Below are positions 42,411-52,744 of a DNA stretch of 64,000 bases, piece after piece. The notes under the pieces are model-generated. The model worked only from the letters and a program-made list of their open reading frames with translations. It was not told where the DNA came from and made no database searches. The position numbers and the translations under genes are program-made. How positions within the stretch are numbered: position 1 is the first letter of the stretch; each line of letters starts with the position of its first letter. This stretch comes from Cutibacterium granulosum (lineage in GTDB: Bacteria; Actinomycetota; Actinomycetes; Propionibacteriales; Propionibacteriaceae), in the NCBI RefSeq assembly GCF_900186975.1, contig NZ_LT906441.1, forward strand, positions 930,001-994,000, written 5' to 3'.

Positions 42411-42448
42411 AAGGTGCCCCGCGACTGTTGGGTCGCGGGGCACCTTTT
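42411..42448. terminator. Bidirectional terminator between the PTS operon and the surface-protein gene
   Basis: The stem AAGGTGCCCCGCGAC (42411-42425) pairs perfectly with GTCGCGGGGCACCTT (42432-42446) around TGTTGG, with T on one side and A on the other. It can stop both converging transcripts. The rest of 42158-42498 has no gene. Confidence 0.9.
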
Positions 42449-42498
42449 GTGGATCACCTAGGAAGCCACATGGCTTCTGATGATTCCTGATTCAGTTG

Positions 42499-44553
42499 TC
42501 ACACACCGGTGGCGGGCAGTCCGGGCTCTACGCAGACATCAGCCTTGCCAGCCTTGTCCTTGGCCACGGCACCATGCTTGCCGGCAGTGGCGCCCTGATC
42601 CGGCACGCAGGTCGTGGGAACGATGACGCAGGGTTTCCCGTTCTCGTCGGTTCCACCCTGGCCTGGCACGCAGGCCGTGGGAGTGCTGCTCGGAGCCGGG
42701 GTCACGCTGGGTGCCGGGGTCCCACACGGCTTGCCGTTCTCGTCGGTTCCGCCTTCACCTGGCACGCAGGGTGTCGGGGTCGGGGTAGCCGACGGGGTCT
42801 CGCACGGGTTGCCGTTCTCATCAGTTCCACCCTGGCCTGGCACACAGGCCGAGGGGGTGTCACTCGGGGCCGGCGTCGGGGTGTCCGATGGTGTCGGTGT
42901 TGGGGTGTTGCAGGGGTTGCCGTTTTCGTCGGTTCCGCCTTGGCCTGGCACGCAGGGTGTCGGGGTCACGCTGGGCGTGTCGCTTGGCGTGGGTGTTGGG
43001 GTGTCCGATGGGGTTGGTGTGGGGCTGTCGGAGGGTGTGGGGGCTGGTGTGATGCAGTCCTCGGAGGTGTCTCCTGGCAGGCATGGAGTGGGCTCCGGGG
43101 TGGGAGTGTCACTCGGGGTCGGCGTCGGTGTGTCCGACGGGGTGTCCGACGGTGTCGGGGTTGGGGTTCCACACGGCTTGCCGTTTTCGTCGGTTCCGCC
43201 TTCACCTGGCACGCAGGGTGTCGGGGTCACGCTGGGCGTGTCGCTTGGCGTGGGTGTTGGGGTGTCCGATGGGGTTGGTGTGGGGCTGTCGGAGGGTGTG
43301 GGGGCTGGTGTGATGCAGTCCTCGGAGGTGTCTCCTGGCAGGCATGGAGTGGGCTCCGGGGTGGGAGTGTCACTCGGGGTTGGTGTTGGGGTGTCCGATG
43401 AGGTTGGGGTCGGAGTATCCGATGGCGTGGGTGTGGGTGTCGGCTTCTGGGCGGCGTCCCAACTCACGGACACCGAGGCGCTGGACTCACTGTCGTCCGA
43501 ATCAATGATGACCGTCGTCTGGCCATGATCTCTGCCAGACTTCTCAAAAAGAACCTTGCCGGACAGATTGGACTTCTTCACCGAGGTGCTGATGGTGGCC
43601 GAGCCAGCCGGGGCATCGGCGGGCACCTTGAGGTAGAGGTCCTTGCCGACTGGGGCCTTGGCCTTGTCGATGGCGTTGCCGTCGGCGTCAACGATCTCCC
43701 AATCACTGGCGGGATCGCTCACGGTGAGAGGCAGCGTCTTCTCGGTGCCACCGAAGCGGATCGGACCGACGGGCTGGCCAGCGACCCCAGTCCCTGAGGG
43801 GCCGGTGACGGTGACTTCCGCTGCCTTCTTGTCCGAGGTGTCCAGTGGGACGCCGGTGTTCTTGGGGCCAGTGAGGTAGCTGTAGAAATCCTTCAGATCC
43901 TTGGTGACATCTTCGGGCAGATCAGATTCACTGTTGGTAACCGGGTCATAGGCGGCAGCACTCTGGAGGTCGCGGTTGTCCACGTAGTGGAGTAGCGCGG
44001 CGTGAGTGGCAGAAATGGCTTCAGGCCTGGTCAGGTTGCTGACCCCCGAGTCAGCTCTGAGTTGATCGAGGTCCTTCGTTGGGTAACCGTTCTCAGTCAC
44101 CCATTGGGCTTCCTGCTGACGATCCTTGTCATTCGTGATCGGCAGCGGGGTTCGCTGATTCTCGGCCTTGAGTCCGCTCCAGTTCCCCACAGTCAAGGTG
44201 GTGGCGGGGTTTTCCTCAACCGTGTAGTACTTGATCCCAGGTTCGATGCAGTATGTGTATGCATATTTACCTGGGGCAATCTCCACAGTCTGGATCAGAT
44301 CTTCGATTGCATGCCTGGGATCCCCGGTGTGCGGGGTGGGGACGCTGTAGTGGGTTCTGTACCCCACCATCTCCTTAAAGTTGGAATGCTTTACAAAGTT
44401 GATTGGTTTGGGGTATCCCTCGGAGAGTCCCGGATTCACGGGCTGGTCGGCGTCCCCGGGGGCAGCGTTCGCCTGGGCCGGTGTCAGGAAACCGGCACCA
44501 CCGACGAGCGCGGACAACACCCCCAGACCAGCGTTGATCAGTACCTTGCGCAT
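42499..44553 (-). CDS. Secreted Pro/Thr-rich surface protein with an altered thioester domain and terminal LPATG
   Basis: The 684-aa protein has a signal peptide ([18 protein letters not shown], cleavage after AQANA), then a thioester-type domain: [10 protein letters not shown] with Cys102 and [12 protein letters not shown] (181-192). In thioester adhesins the second motif is normally TQ; here Gln is His184, so the thioester bond may not form. A beta-sandwich-like region follows to about 380. The rest is a Pro/Thr/Ser/Asp stalk with CVPG.GGTDENG.PC repeated five times. The protein ends [11 protein letters not shown]-stop: an LPXTG sortase motif with no membrane helix or basic tail. ATG 44553 follows GAAAGG and begins the signal peptide; 44601 lacks a ribosome site. 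Confidence 0.85.
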   Translation of the reverse strand: MRKVLINAGLGVLSALVGGAGFLTPAQANAAPGDADQPVNPGLSEGYPKPINFVKHSNFKEMVGYRTHYSVPTPHTGDPRHAIEDLIQTVEIAPGKYAYTYCIEPGIKYYTVEENPATTLTVGNWSGLKAENQRTPLPITNDKDRQQEAQWVTENGYPTKDLDQLRADSGVSNLTRPEAISATHAALLHYVDNRDLQSAAAYDPVTNSESDLPEDVTKDLKDFYSYLTGPKNTGVPLDTSDKKAAEVTVTGPSGTGVAGQPVGPIRFGGTEKTLPLTVSDPASDWEIVDADGNAIDKAKAPVGKDLYLKVPADAPAGSATISTSVKKSNLSGKVLFEKSGRDHGQTTVIIDSDDSESSASVSVSWDAAQKPTPTPTPSDTPTPTSSDTPTPTPSDTPTPEPTPCLPGDTSEDCITPAPTPSDSPTPTPSDTPTPTPSDTPSVTPTPCVPGEGGTDENGKPCGTPTPTPSDTPSDTPTPTPSDTPTPEPTPCLPGDTSEDCITPAPTPSDSPTPTPSDTPTPTPSDTPSVTPTPCVPGQGGTDENGNPCNTPTPTPSDTPTPAPSDTPSACVPGQGGTDENGNPCETPSATPTPTPCVPGEGGTDENGKPCGTPAPSVTPAPSSTPTACVPGQGGTDENGKPCVIVPTTCVPDQGATAGKHGAVAKDKAGKADVCVEPGLPATGV
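42921..43382. repeat. In-frame 261-nt duplication inside the surface-protein stalk
   Basis: About 200 nt from 42921 recur nearly unchanged from 43182, an offset of 261 nt (87 codons). The unit covers two Cys motifs (CVPGxGGTDENG and [10 protein letters not shown]) and the intervening PTPSD repeats. Stalk length is probably variable between strains. Confidence 0.75.
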
Positions 44554-44706
44554 GGCGCCCTTTCTGTGAGCAGGTAGGAACTTGACCTTCGCTGTTGCCA
44601 TGCAGCATGCCTCTGATGGTGAGTTTCACGGATGTTTACCGAGAGTTCAGAGGCCAATACGCTGATCATGAAGCACACACCGGGGTCAGGTTGTTAGACC
44701 CGAGTG

Positions 44707-44736
44707 ACTGTACATACTTTCAGAGTAGGGTGTCAA
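44707..44736 (-). promoter_or_regulatory. Candidate promoter of the surface-protein gene
   Basis: On the minus strand TTGACA (44736-44731) is separated by 18 nt from TACAGT (44712-44707), leaving a leader of about 150 nt. The remaining gap 44554-45034 has no gene and is less GC-rich than its surroundings. Confidence 0.4.
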
Positions 44737-45034
44737 AGCTGTATTGGCATACGAGTATGGCCCATCCGGTATCAGATGAGAACGAAAGCTAATACCTGTC
44801 TGACACAAATCGAGAGCGCCGATGAATCTCCTTGTCAGACGGCAACAAACCTCCCACGGGCGCAGCTGAGGCCGTCGGATGCGTCAGGAATCTGCCGGGA
44901 GCGGACTGCGATGCGGGTGTCGTGTGACTGGCTGACAACCTCGCGGTGATGCGTGGATTTGCAAGGAGTTTTTCATATAACATACTGAAGAAAAGAAGGC
45001 AAAACTCGACCGCCGCGTGAAAACATGAGACTGG

Positions 45035-46216
45035 TCACATACCTGGTGAAGCGATGAACCCCTCACAGTTCCCATTGAGCTGTACCTGCTCACCCGCGGG
45101 GATCCAGGCGGCCATACCGTGCACCAACTCGTCGGTGCCACTCGGGCTGGTGCACACGACGTAACCCCCTGTCACCAGGAGGATCCGTGGTTGATCGGGG
45201 CGCGGTGCCATTGCTGGTTGATCGACGTCAAGGTCGAAGCGGTACAACTGGAACTGCGGGTACTGCGTGTCATAACGTCCCATGCCGGCTCCCACACCCA
45301 CGAGGTCGACCAGGTCGATGGGTTGCGTGACGAAATTGACGATCGAGATGAGCCGGTCGATGTCGATGTGCTTGTGAGTGAGCCCACCGCGCACGACGTT
45401 GCTCGAGTTGGCGGCAAGCTCCACCCCGGTGCCAGTGAGGTAGCAGTGCAGGGTGCCGGGATTCACCAGCAGAGCATCCCCGCGGTGCAGATGACGGTGA
45501 TTGAGCAGCAGTGCGGCCAAGATGGACGGATCGGAGGGGTGGTGCTCGTCCAGGGCAACGGCGGTGCGGGCGAACACACCCAGCTCTCCCTCGTCGTCCA
45601 CATGGTTGACGGCGGCTGACGTCACCTCGCTCACCCATGCCTCGCGTTCCGGTCCACCGCTCAGACAGTCGAGGAACACCTCGGCCAGGCCGGCGGAACT
45701 GCGGCGTTCGGTGAGCGGGCCGATGACCTGGTCCAACGAGGCAGGCACGTCGAGTGCGTCGAAGAGGTTGCGCGTCTGGATCGGGTCGCGGAAGCCGTGC
45801 AGCACGTCCACCTCGTCCATGGCGACGAAGATCTCTGGTTTGCCCCACGGATCCAGAAAGGTGCGATCGGGGGAGTCCAGGGCCACACCACGCTCGTTGT
45901 CGGCAGCGAACCCCTCCCAGGCCTGTTCGTCATTGGGGTGGGCCTGCAGACTCATGGGGCGTGCCGCGGAGACGATCTTCATCATGTAGGGCAGTCGTCC
46001 CTCGAATCGCTGCCCAGCTGATCCGAGCTCGTCGGGATGCACGTGGAGGTGCTGCGTCAACGGTTCACCACTGCTCAGCTGCGATGGTGCCAGGGGGTGG
46101 GCGCCGAGCCAGTACTCGGCCTGGGGATTGCCGTCGGGTTCGGTGCCCAGGATGGTGGGGACGCCGGTGGTGCTTCCCCATGCGTACTGTCGAATGCTGC
46201 CTGTCAGACGCTCCAT
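45035..46216 (-). CDS. manA: Mannose-6-phosphate isomerase, class I
   Basis: ManA interconverts mannose-6-phosphate and fructose-6-phosphate, feeding mannose into glycolysis or GDP-mannose synthesis. The 393-aa protein opens MERLTGSIRQYAWGS. It has the zinc-binding LQAHPNDEQA and KPEIFVAMDEVDVLHGFRD segments (WGKPEIF) and the NPGTLHCYLTGTGVELAANSSNVVRGGLTHKHID block, diagnostic of type I enzymes. ATG at 46216 follows GGGAGGA; an earlier start at 46231 is less supported. Confidence 0.95.
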   Translation of the reverse strand: MERLTGSIRQYAWGSTTGVPTILGTEPDGNPQAEYWLGAHPLAPSQLSSGEPLTQHLHVHPDELGSAGQRFEGRLPYMMKIVSAARPMSLQAHPNDEQAWEGFAADNERGVALDSPDRTFLDPWGKPEIFVAMDEVDVLHGFRDPIQTRNLFDALDVPASLDQVIGPLTERRSSAGLAEVFLDCLSGGPEREAWVSEVTSAAVNHVDDEGELGVFARTAVALDEHHPSDPSILAALLLNHRHLHRGDALLVNPGTLHCYLTGTGVELAANSSNVVRGGLTHKHIDIDRLISIVNFVTQPIDLVDLVGVGAGMGRYDTQYPQFQLYRFDLDVDQPAMAPRPDQPRILLVTGGYVVCTSPSGTDELVHGMAAWIPAGEQVQLNGNCEGFIASPGM

Positions 46217-46638
46217 CGCCAGTCCTCCCACGTGGACACGGATACCTCAATCCTGCCACGACCATCCGGCGAGGTGCGCAGCACGCCCGTCGCGCCACGT
46301 GAGGAGGATGCGGGTCGGTCAGCCCGAGGCCGATGGCCGACGTGCGCCTGCCACACCACATGGTCGAGGAACCACATGGTCCAGGAAGCGGGGACGTACG
46401 TGCGAGGAGCGTCGAGATGTCCGGCCCGGTTGGGGCATGTCTGGCCCGGCCGGGGCCGGAATCTGCCGGAGATCTCGCTACGCTCAGACGATCCCGGACG
46501 ATCCCGTTGTGCCCGGGCAATCCCGCTGCGCCTGGACATCCTCTGCGCCTGGACAATCCTGTTGCGGGGGATCCCGTTGTGCCCATGGGGCTGTTGCGCT
46601 CATGGGCACCATCCCGGTGAACTCGTGGGCACAATCCC
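46217..46638. other. Spacer with degenerate repeats between manA and groEL
   Basis: No gene is supported. The segment 46410-46640 holds loose copies of CCGGCCCGG and of CTGCGCCTGGACAATCC/TTGTGCCC, similar in flavour to the repeats at 7367 and 34865. Confidence 0.4.
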
Positions 46639-46700
46639 TTTGCACTCATGGGGGGTGAGTGCTAAAAATGATCTTGGCACTCGGACATGACGAGTGCTAC
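46639..46700 (+). promoter_or_regulatory. Two tandem CIRCE elements (HrcA operators) upstream of groEL
   Basis: First copy: TTTGCACTC (46639-46647), 9 nt, GAGTGCTAA (46657-46665). Second copy: TTGGCACTC (46674-46682), 9 nt, GAGTGCTAC (46692-46700). Both match the CIRCE consensus TTAGCACTC-N9-GAGTGCTAA closely. A possible promoter (TTGCAC 46640-46645 and an A/T-rich -10 near 46663) overlaps the first copy, so HrcA would block transcription until heat shock. Confidence 0.88.
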
Positions 46701-46750
46701 CGACTGGAGCGATGTTGCGAGCGTCGATCCGGCCGGGGACCCGGTGATGA

Positions 46751-48499
<1,749 letters not shown>

Positions 48500-48554
48500 C
48501 ATGCCATCGGCAATGCTGATCTGAGGCAGTGCTGGTACAGACACAGCGCTGGTA

Positions 48555-48597
48555 CGGACATGGGACGGCCCGGTTGGACCGTCCCATGTCCGTTTCT
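48555..48597 (+). terminator. Terminator after groEL
   Basis: CGGACATGGGACGG (48555-48568) pairs perfectly with CCGTCCCATGTCCG (48579-48592), loop of 10 nt, followed by TTTCT. The rest of 48600-48879 has no gene. Confidence 0.75.
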
Positions 48598-48620
48598 CAA
48601 TGGATCTGTCCCGTGTCCTA

Positions 48621-48860
<240 letters not shown>

Positions 48861-48879
48861 TCACGACAGAAGGACGACG

Positions 48880-50526
48880 ATGAGCACACTGCCGCACGGT
48901 GCGGATGAGACCACACGACTGGTCCGCGACACCCCGCCCTCGGGACCGCACCGCGGAATCGGTGCCATTGCCGCCGTCGCCACCCTGGGCTCCCTGCTCT
49001 TCGGCTACGACACCGGTGTCATCTCTGGTGCCCTGCCCTACATGTACATGCCCGGTTCCGCCGGCGGGCTGGGGCTCACCGCCGTCCAGGAGGGGGCGAT
49101 CGGTGGAATCCTGCTCATCGGAGCGGCCATCGGCGCCATGGTCGGGGGAGCGATGTCCGACCGGTGGGGGAGGCGTCACAACATCACCACCCTTGCCATC
49201 ATCTTCCTGCTCGGGGCCCTGGGGACGACGTTCGCCCCCACCGTGGGCATGGTCTACCTCTTCCGCTTCGTCCTGGGGTTCGCCGTCGGTGCCGCCTCGG
49301 CCACCGTGCCGATATATCTCGCCGAGAGCTCTCCCAAGCGTATCCGCGGAACGGTCGTGGCCATCGACCAGTTCATGATCGTCACCGGCCAGCTGCTGGC
49401 CTTCACCATGAACGCCGTCATCAACGTCGCCCACGGAGGGCCGCAGATCACGGTGCGACGCAATGGCAACGCCGATCCGCTCGGTATCACCTCGGGCCCA
49501 CATTCCTGGGACGAGATTCTCGGACTGCAGACCTCCAAGGGCGGCCCACTCGACGAGACGGCCTACCATGCCTTCCTCGACAACCTCGTCATCTCCTCGG
49601 GCAACGGTGCGGCGTGGCGATGGATGCTCCTCCTGTGCTCCATCCCAGCCATCGCCCTGTGGATCGGCATCCGCCTCATGCCCGAGTCGGCCCGCTGGTA
49701 CCTGTCCAAGGGACGCCTCACCGACGCCATCGGAGTGCTGAAGCGCGTTCGGGACGAGGCCAAGGACGGCCCCATCCAGGACGAGATCGAGGAGATGCTC
49801 GCCGCCCAGCATCACGAGAAGCAGAATGCCCACCAGGGGAATGCCCTGGCACATGTGTGGCGCACGCCGTGGCTGCGCAAACTGCTGTTCGTCGGCATCT
49901 TCCTGGCCATCGTCAACCAGACCACCGGCGTCAACACCGTCATGTACTACGCCCCCAAGGTGCTGGAGTACGCCGGGATGACGACCTCGGCCTCCATCAC
50001 CGCTCAAGTGGGCAACGGCGTCATGTCGGTCATCGGGGCAGCAGCCGGGCTGTGGCTCGTCTCCCGATTCAGCCGTCGCAGCCTGCTCATCTTCGACGTG
50101 ACGGCTGTGGGGGTCATCCTGCTGGCCATCGCCGCGACCTTTCACCATGCCATCGCCTCGCACATCGCCGACGGAACGACGCCACCATCCTGGGCGCCAT
50201 ACCTGGTGCTCGTACTCATGGCGGTGTTCATGCTCGTCGTCCAGTCGACCAACGGCACCGTCGTGTGGACCATGCTCGGTGAGATGTTCCCCTCCCATGT
50301 GCGTGGCGTCATGAACGGAACGGCGATCTTCTTCATGTGGATCGTCAACGCCGTCATCACCTTCACCTTCCCTGCAATGATGGCTGGGCTCGGCGGCAGC
50401 GTCACCTACCTCAGTTACGGGCTGCTCAACCTCGTCATCGCCGTGGTGCTGGTGAGGATCATGCCGGAGACCCGGGGCAGGTCCCTGGAACAGATCGAGG
50501 CGGAGATGGAGCAGCGGTACTCCTGA
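48880..50526 (+). CDS. Sugar porter (MFS) family transporter, inositol/xylose-type
   Basis: This 548-aa membrane transporter has twelve helices and the sugar-porter signatures: GSLLFGYDTGVISGALPYM, DRWGRRHNI, PIYLAESSPKRIRG and the closing EMFPSHVRGVMNGTA and PETRGRSLEQIE. FGYDTGVISGAL is typical of inositol (IolT) and galactose/xylose porters. About 60 extra residues lie in the loop after helix 5 (around 190-250: PQITVRRNGNADPLG to KGGPLDETAYHAF). ATG at 48880 follows AGAAGGACG. No sugar catabolic genes adjoin, so the substrate is not resolved. Confidence 0.9.
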   Translation: MSTLPHGADETTRLVRDTPPSGPHRGIGAIAAVATLGSLLFGYDTGVISGALPYMYMPGSAGGLGLTAVQEGAIGGILLIGAAIGAMVGGAMSDRWGRRHNITTLAIIFLLGALGTTFAPTVGMVYLFRFVLGFAVGAASATVPIYLAESSPKRIRGTVVAIDQFMIVTGQLLAFTMNAVINVAHGGPQITVRRNGNADPLGITSGPHSWDEILGLQTSKGGPLDETAYHAFLDNLVISSGNGAAWRWMLLLCSIPAIALWIGIRLMPESARWYLSKGRLTDAIGVLKRVRDEAKDGPIQDEIEEMLAAQHHEKQNAHQGNALAHVWRTPWLRKLLFVGIFLAIVNQTTGVNTVMYYAPKVLEYAGMTTSASITAQVGNGVMSVIGAAAGLWLVSRFSRRSLLIFDVTAVGVILLAIAATFHHAIASHIADGTTPPSWAPYLVLVLMAVFMLVVQSTNGTVVWTMLGEMFPSHVRGVMNGTAIFFMWIVNAVITFTFPAMMAGLGGSVTYLSYGLLNLVIAVVLVRIMPETRGRSLEQIEAEMEQRYS

Positions 50527-50585
50527 GCCGAGCCGCAGCCATCGCGCCAGCCCTGCCCCGCGGGCTCACCCGGTACCATGCCCGG

Positions 50586-51533
50586 GTGAGCACCTCGCCC
50601 AGCAACCAACCCTCCCAGAACCAGACGTCAGGCTCCGGTGAGGCACGTGACACCAGCTACTGCGATGCCTTTCTGGCGCACGCCTCGCGACTGCCGCCCA
50701 TGATCGTCGTCGTGGCGTCGTTGGTGATCCTGGCCGTCGGACAACTGATCGTCTCGGTGCCAGCCACCGCCCTCCTCGGCACCAAACCGGCACCGCGGAC
50801 GAGCTCGGTGGTGGTGCTCCTCTCGTTCTGGGGGGTGTGGCTCGCGCTGTGGGCGTGGATGCGATTCGTCGACGGACGCCCGATACGTGCCCTGGGGCTG
50901 GGGGCCCGACGCGCCGAGGTGTGGATCGGCCTGGTGATCGCGCTGGTCGTCCTGGGCGGAGATCTCCTCGTCATGACGGCGGCTGGGCAGGGCAGACTAC
51001 GCTGGGCCCACCCGCACCCCGCCCAGATCTGGCAGGTTCTCGGTCTGGCCGTGCTCTTCGTCATCCAGGGAAGTGCCGAGGAGGTCGTGCTGCGCGGCCA
51101 TCTCATGCAGACCGTTGCGGCGCGGTGGGGCATCATCGCCGGAGTTTCGATCCAGGCCGTTCTCTTCGCCGTGCTGCACGGTGCCAACCCCGGGGTGTCG
51201 GTCGTGGCCGTGGTCAACATCGCCCTGTTCGGCCTCATGCTCGGCGTCCTCGTGCTGTGGCGAGGCAGCCTGTGGCCAGCAGTGGGATTCCACGGGGTGT
51301 GGAACTGGCTGCAGGGGCCAGTGCTGGGATTCGACGTCTCCGGAATGGACTTCGGTCAGACGATCCTGCGTCAGACGCACCCTGAAGCTGCATCGACACT
51401 GTGGACCGGCGGGAGTTTCGGGGCCGAGGCGGCGTTGCCCACCACGGTGTTCCTCATGGTGGTGACCGGTCTTCTCATCGTGGCGTGGCGGTCCGGGAAG
51501 ATGTCTGGGAGCCCCGCGCACCTGTCGAACTGA
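50586..51533 (+). CDS. CPBP-family intramembrane metalloprotease
   Basis: The 315-aa multi-helix protein carries the CPBP (Abi-CAAX) motifs: GSAEEVVLRGHL with the EExxxR motif, AVLHGANPG with the first His, and FHGVWNW with the second His/Asn. These residues chelate zinc in CaaX-type proteases; bacterial members act in envelope stress, peptide maturation or bacteriocin immunity. GTG at 50586 fits a hydrophilic N-terminal tail before the first helix; no ATG is available nearby in frame. Its 3' end overlaps the convergent beta-lactamase-like gene by 59 nt. Confidence 0.85.
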   Translation: MSTSPSNQPSQNQTSGSGEARDTSYCDAFLAHASRLPPMIVVVASLVILAVGQLIVSVPATALLGTKPAPRTSSVVVLLSFWGVWLALWAWMRFVDGRPIRALGLGARRAEVWIGLVIALVVLGGDLLVMTAAGQGRLRWAHPHPAQIWQVLGLAVLFVIQGSAEEVVLRGHLMQTVAARWGIIAGVSIQAVLFAVLHGANPGVSVVAVVNIALFGLMLGVLVLWRGSLWPAVGFHGVWNWLQGPVLGFDVSGMDFGQTILRQTHPEAASTLWTGGSFGAEAALPTTVFLMVVTGLLIVAWRSGKMSGSPAHLSN

Positions 51534-52548
51534 AATCCTGCGGATACTTCGTAGTCCACTGGGGGTGCTCGTGGACGGCCATGATCCCCGCAAGTGATTC
51601 CAGCGTGGAGATCTGGTATTCCATGGTTGACGCCGCGGCACGGCTCAGCCCAGCCAGGATCATGCCGTCGGGGCCGTCCATCGCGGCCACCGAGTTGACG
51701 TGCCACGCATTGTCATGGGGCAACCAACCGTTCTTCACCCGTCGATCGACGGTGTGCGGGATGGCAGCCGTCATTCCCCAGGTCTGTTCGTCGTCCACGT
51801 GGCCCAGCAGGTTGATGGCGTAACGCCGCATGGGTTCGGGGATGATCGGGTTCTTCATGGCGAAGTGACTCATGATGACCACCTGGTCGCGAGCCGTGGT
51901 CGTCGTGAGCCCCCAGCCCTGGGTCGAGGGCGTGGTCTGGTCGGCCCCCATGGAACGCAGCACCTTCTGCACCGCAGGGGCCTCACCGACTCTCGTCCAC
52001 AGCTCGGTGGTGGCGTCATTGTCGGACTCGGTGATCATCGGCTCGATGAGCGACTTCTCGGTGGCGGTGAGGCCACGCCCCTCCCGGTGGGCCTGGACCA
52101 TGACGGTGGCCATCACCGAGAGTTTGACGACACTTGCCGTGATGTAGGGATCATGACTGCCGGTGTCGAAGGCATAGATCGTGGCACAACCCGGATACCG
52201 CATGGCCACCGCAGCGCTGCCGCGGCGATTCCTCATGTAGCTGCTCAGGCTGGATTCATAGCTGAACCTCTCGGTACGTCCCGGAGCGGCCGGATCCTTG
52301 CCACGGGGGCTCGAGCACCGCGGGGAGGCTGACGTGGCAACGCTCGGTGTCGGACTGGCGAGGGCTGGTGAGCTCGCAGCGGTGGTGGGCCGGGCCGCCG
52401 CGCTCAGAGCTGGTCGTGCCGTGGGCGAGGGCAGGGCGCCGTCCGATCGACTCGGACCGTGCTGGGCCCCGCAGCCAGCCAGCAGTGACAGACACACCAG
52501 GCAGACGGCGCCGCGAGTCGGTGCCCGACGCAGGGTGTGGTGAAGCAC
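51475..52548 (-). CDS. Class A beta-lactamase-like serine hydrolase, predicted lipoprotein
   Basis: A 357-aa secreted protein has lipobox LLAGC (Cys about 26), a Ser/Thr/Pro/Ala-rich tether to about residue 85, and a penicillin-recognising domain with SVVK (Ser139, Lys142), SDN (175-177) and KNG (272-274) in place of KTG. These are the three catalytic elements of class A beta-lactamases, but whether it hydrolyses beta-lactams or works on the cell wall is unclear; no omega-loop Glu was located with confidence. The GTG at 52548 gives a good lipoprotein signal. The longer open frame upstream crosses an 18-bp direct repeat and was not used. Confidence 0.75.
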   Translation of the reverse strand: MLHHTLRRAPTRGAVCLVCLSLLAGCGAQHGPSRSDGALPSPTARPALSAAARPTTAASSPALASPTPSVATSASPRCSSPRGKDPAAPGRTERFSYESSLSSYMRNRRGSAAVAMRYPGCATIYAFDTGSHDPYITASVVKLSVMATVMVQAHREGRGLTATEKSLIEPMITESDNDATTELWTRVGEAPAVQKVLRSMGADQTTPSTQGWGLTTTTARDQVVIMSHFAMKNPIIPEPMRRYAINLLGHVDDEQTWGMTAAIPHTVDRRVKNGWLPHDNAWHVNSVAAMDGPDGMILAGLSRAAASTMEYQISTLESLAGIMAVHEHPQWTTKYPQDFSSTGARGSQTSSRTATPR

Positions 52549-52671
52549 GGTGCGCCCGGTGAGATGATGCGGCTGTACGTCATGGCTGTCCGGGGCGAGT
52601 GGCGCACGCCGGTGGCCGCGCAGAATCGCCCTGTGCCGTATCACCCTGTGTCGCATGACCACGCGCGGCGA

Positions 52672-52719
52672 TGCATGCCCGTTCTGCTCCCCGGGCTGCG
52701 CTGCATGCCCGTTCTGCTC
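52672..52719. repeat. 18-bp direct repeat upstream of the lipoprotein gene
   Basis: TGCATGCCCGTTCTGCTC occurs at 52672-52689 and at 52702-52719, 30 nt apart. It lies between the two minus-strand genes. Confidence 0.7.
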
Positions 52720-52744
52720 ATGGTGTGGCAAACGGATCACGGCG

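Noticed and set aside
42496-43401. Plus-strand 301-aa Gly/Trp/Arg-rich open frame
   Set aside because: It is the antisense shadow of the repetitive stalk of the surface protein.
42560-43450. CRISPR-like array
   Set aside because: The repeats are in-frame Pro/Thr codons of a secreted protein, with no unique spacers of uniform length.
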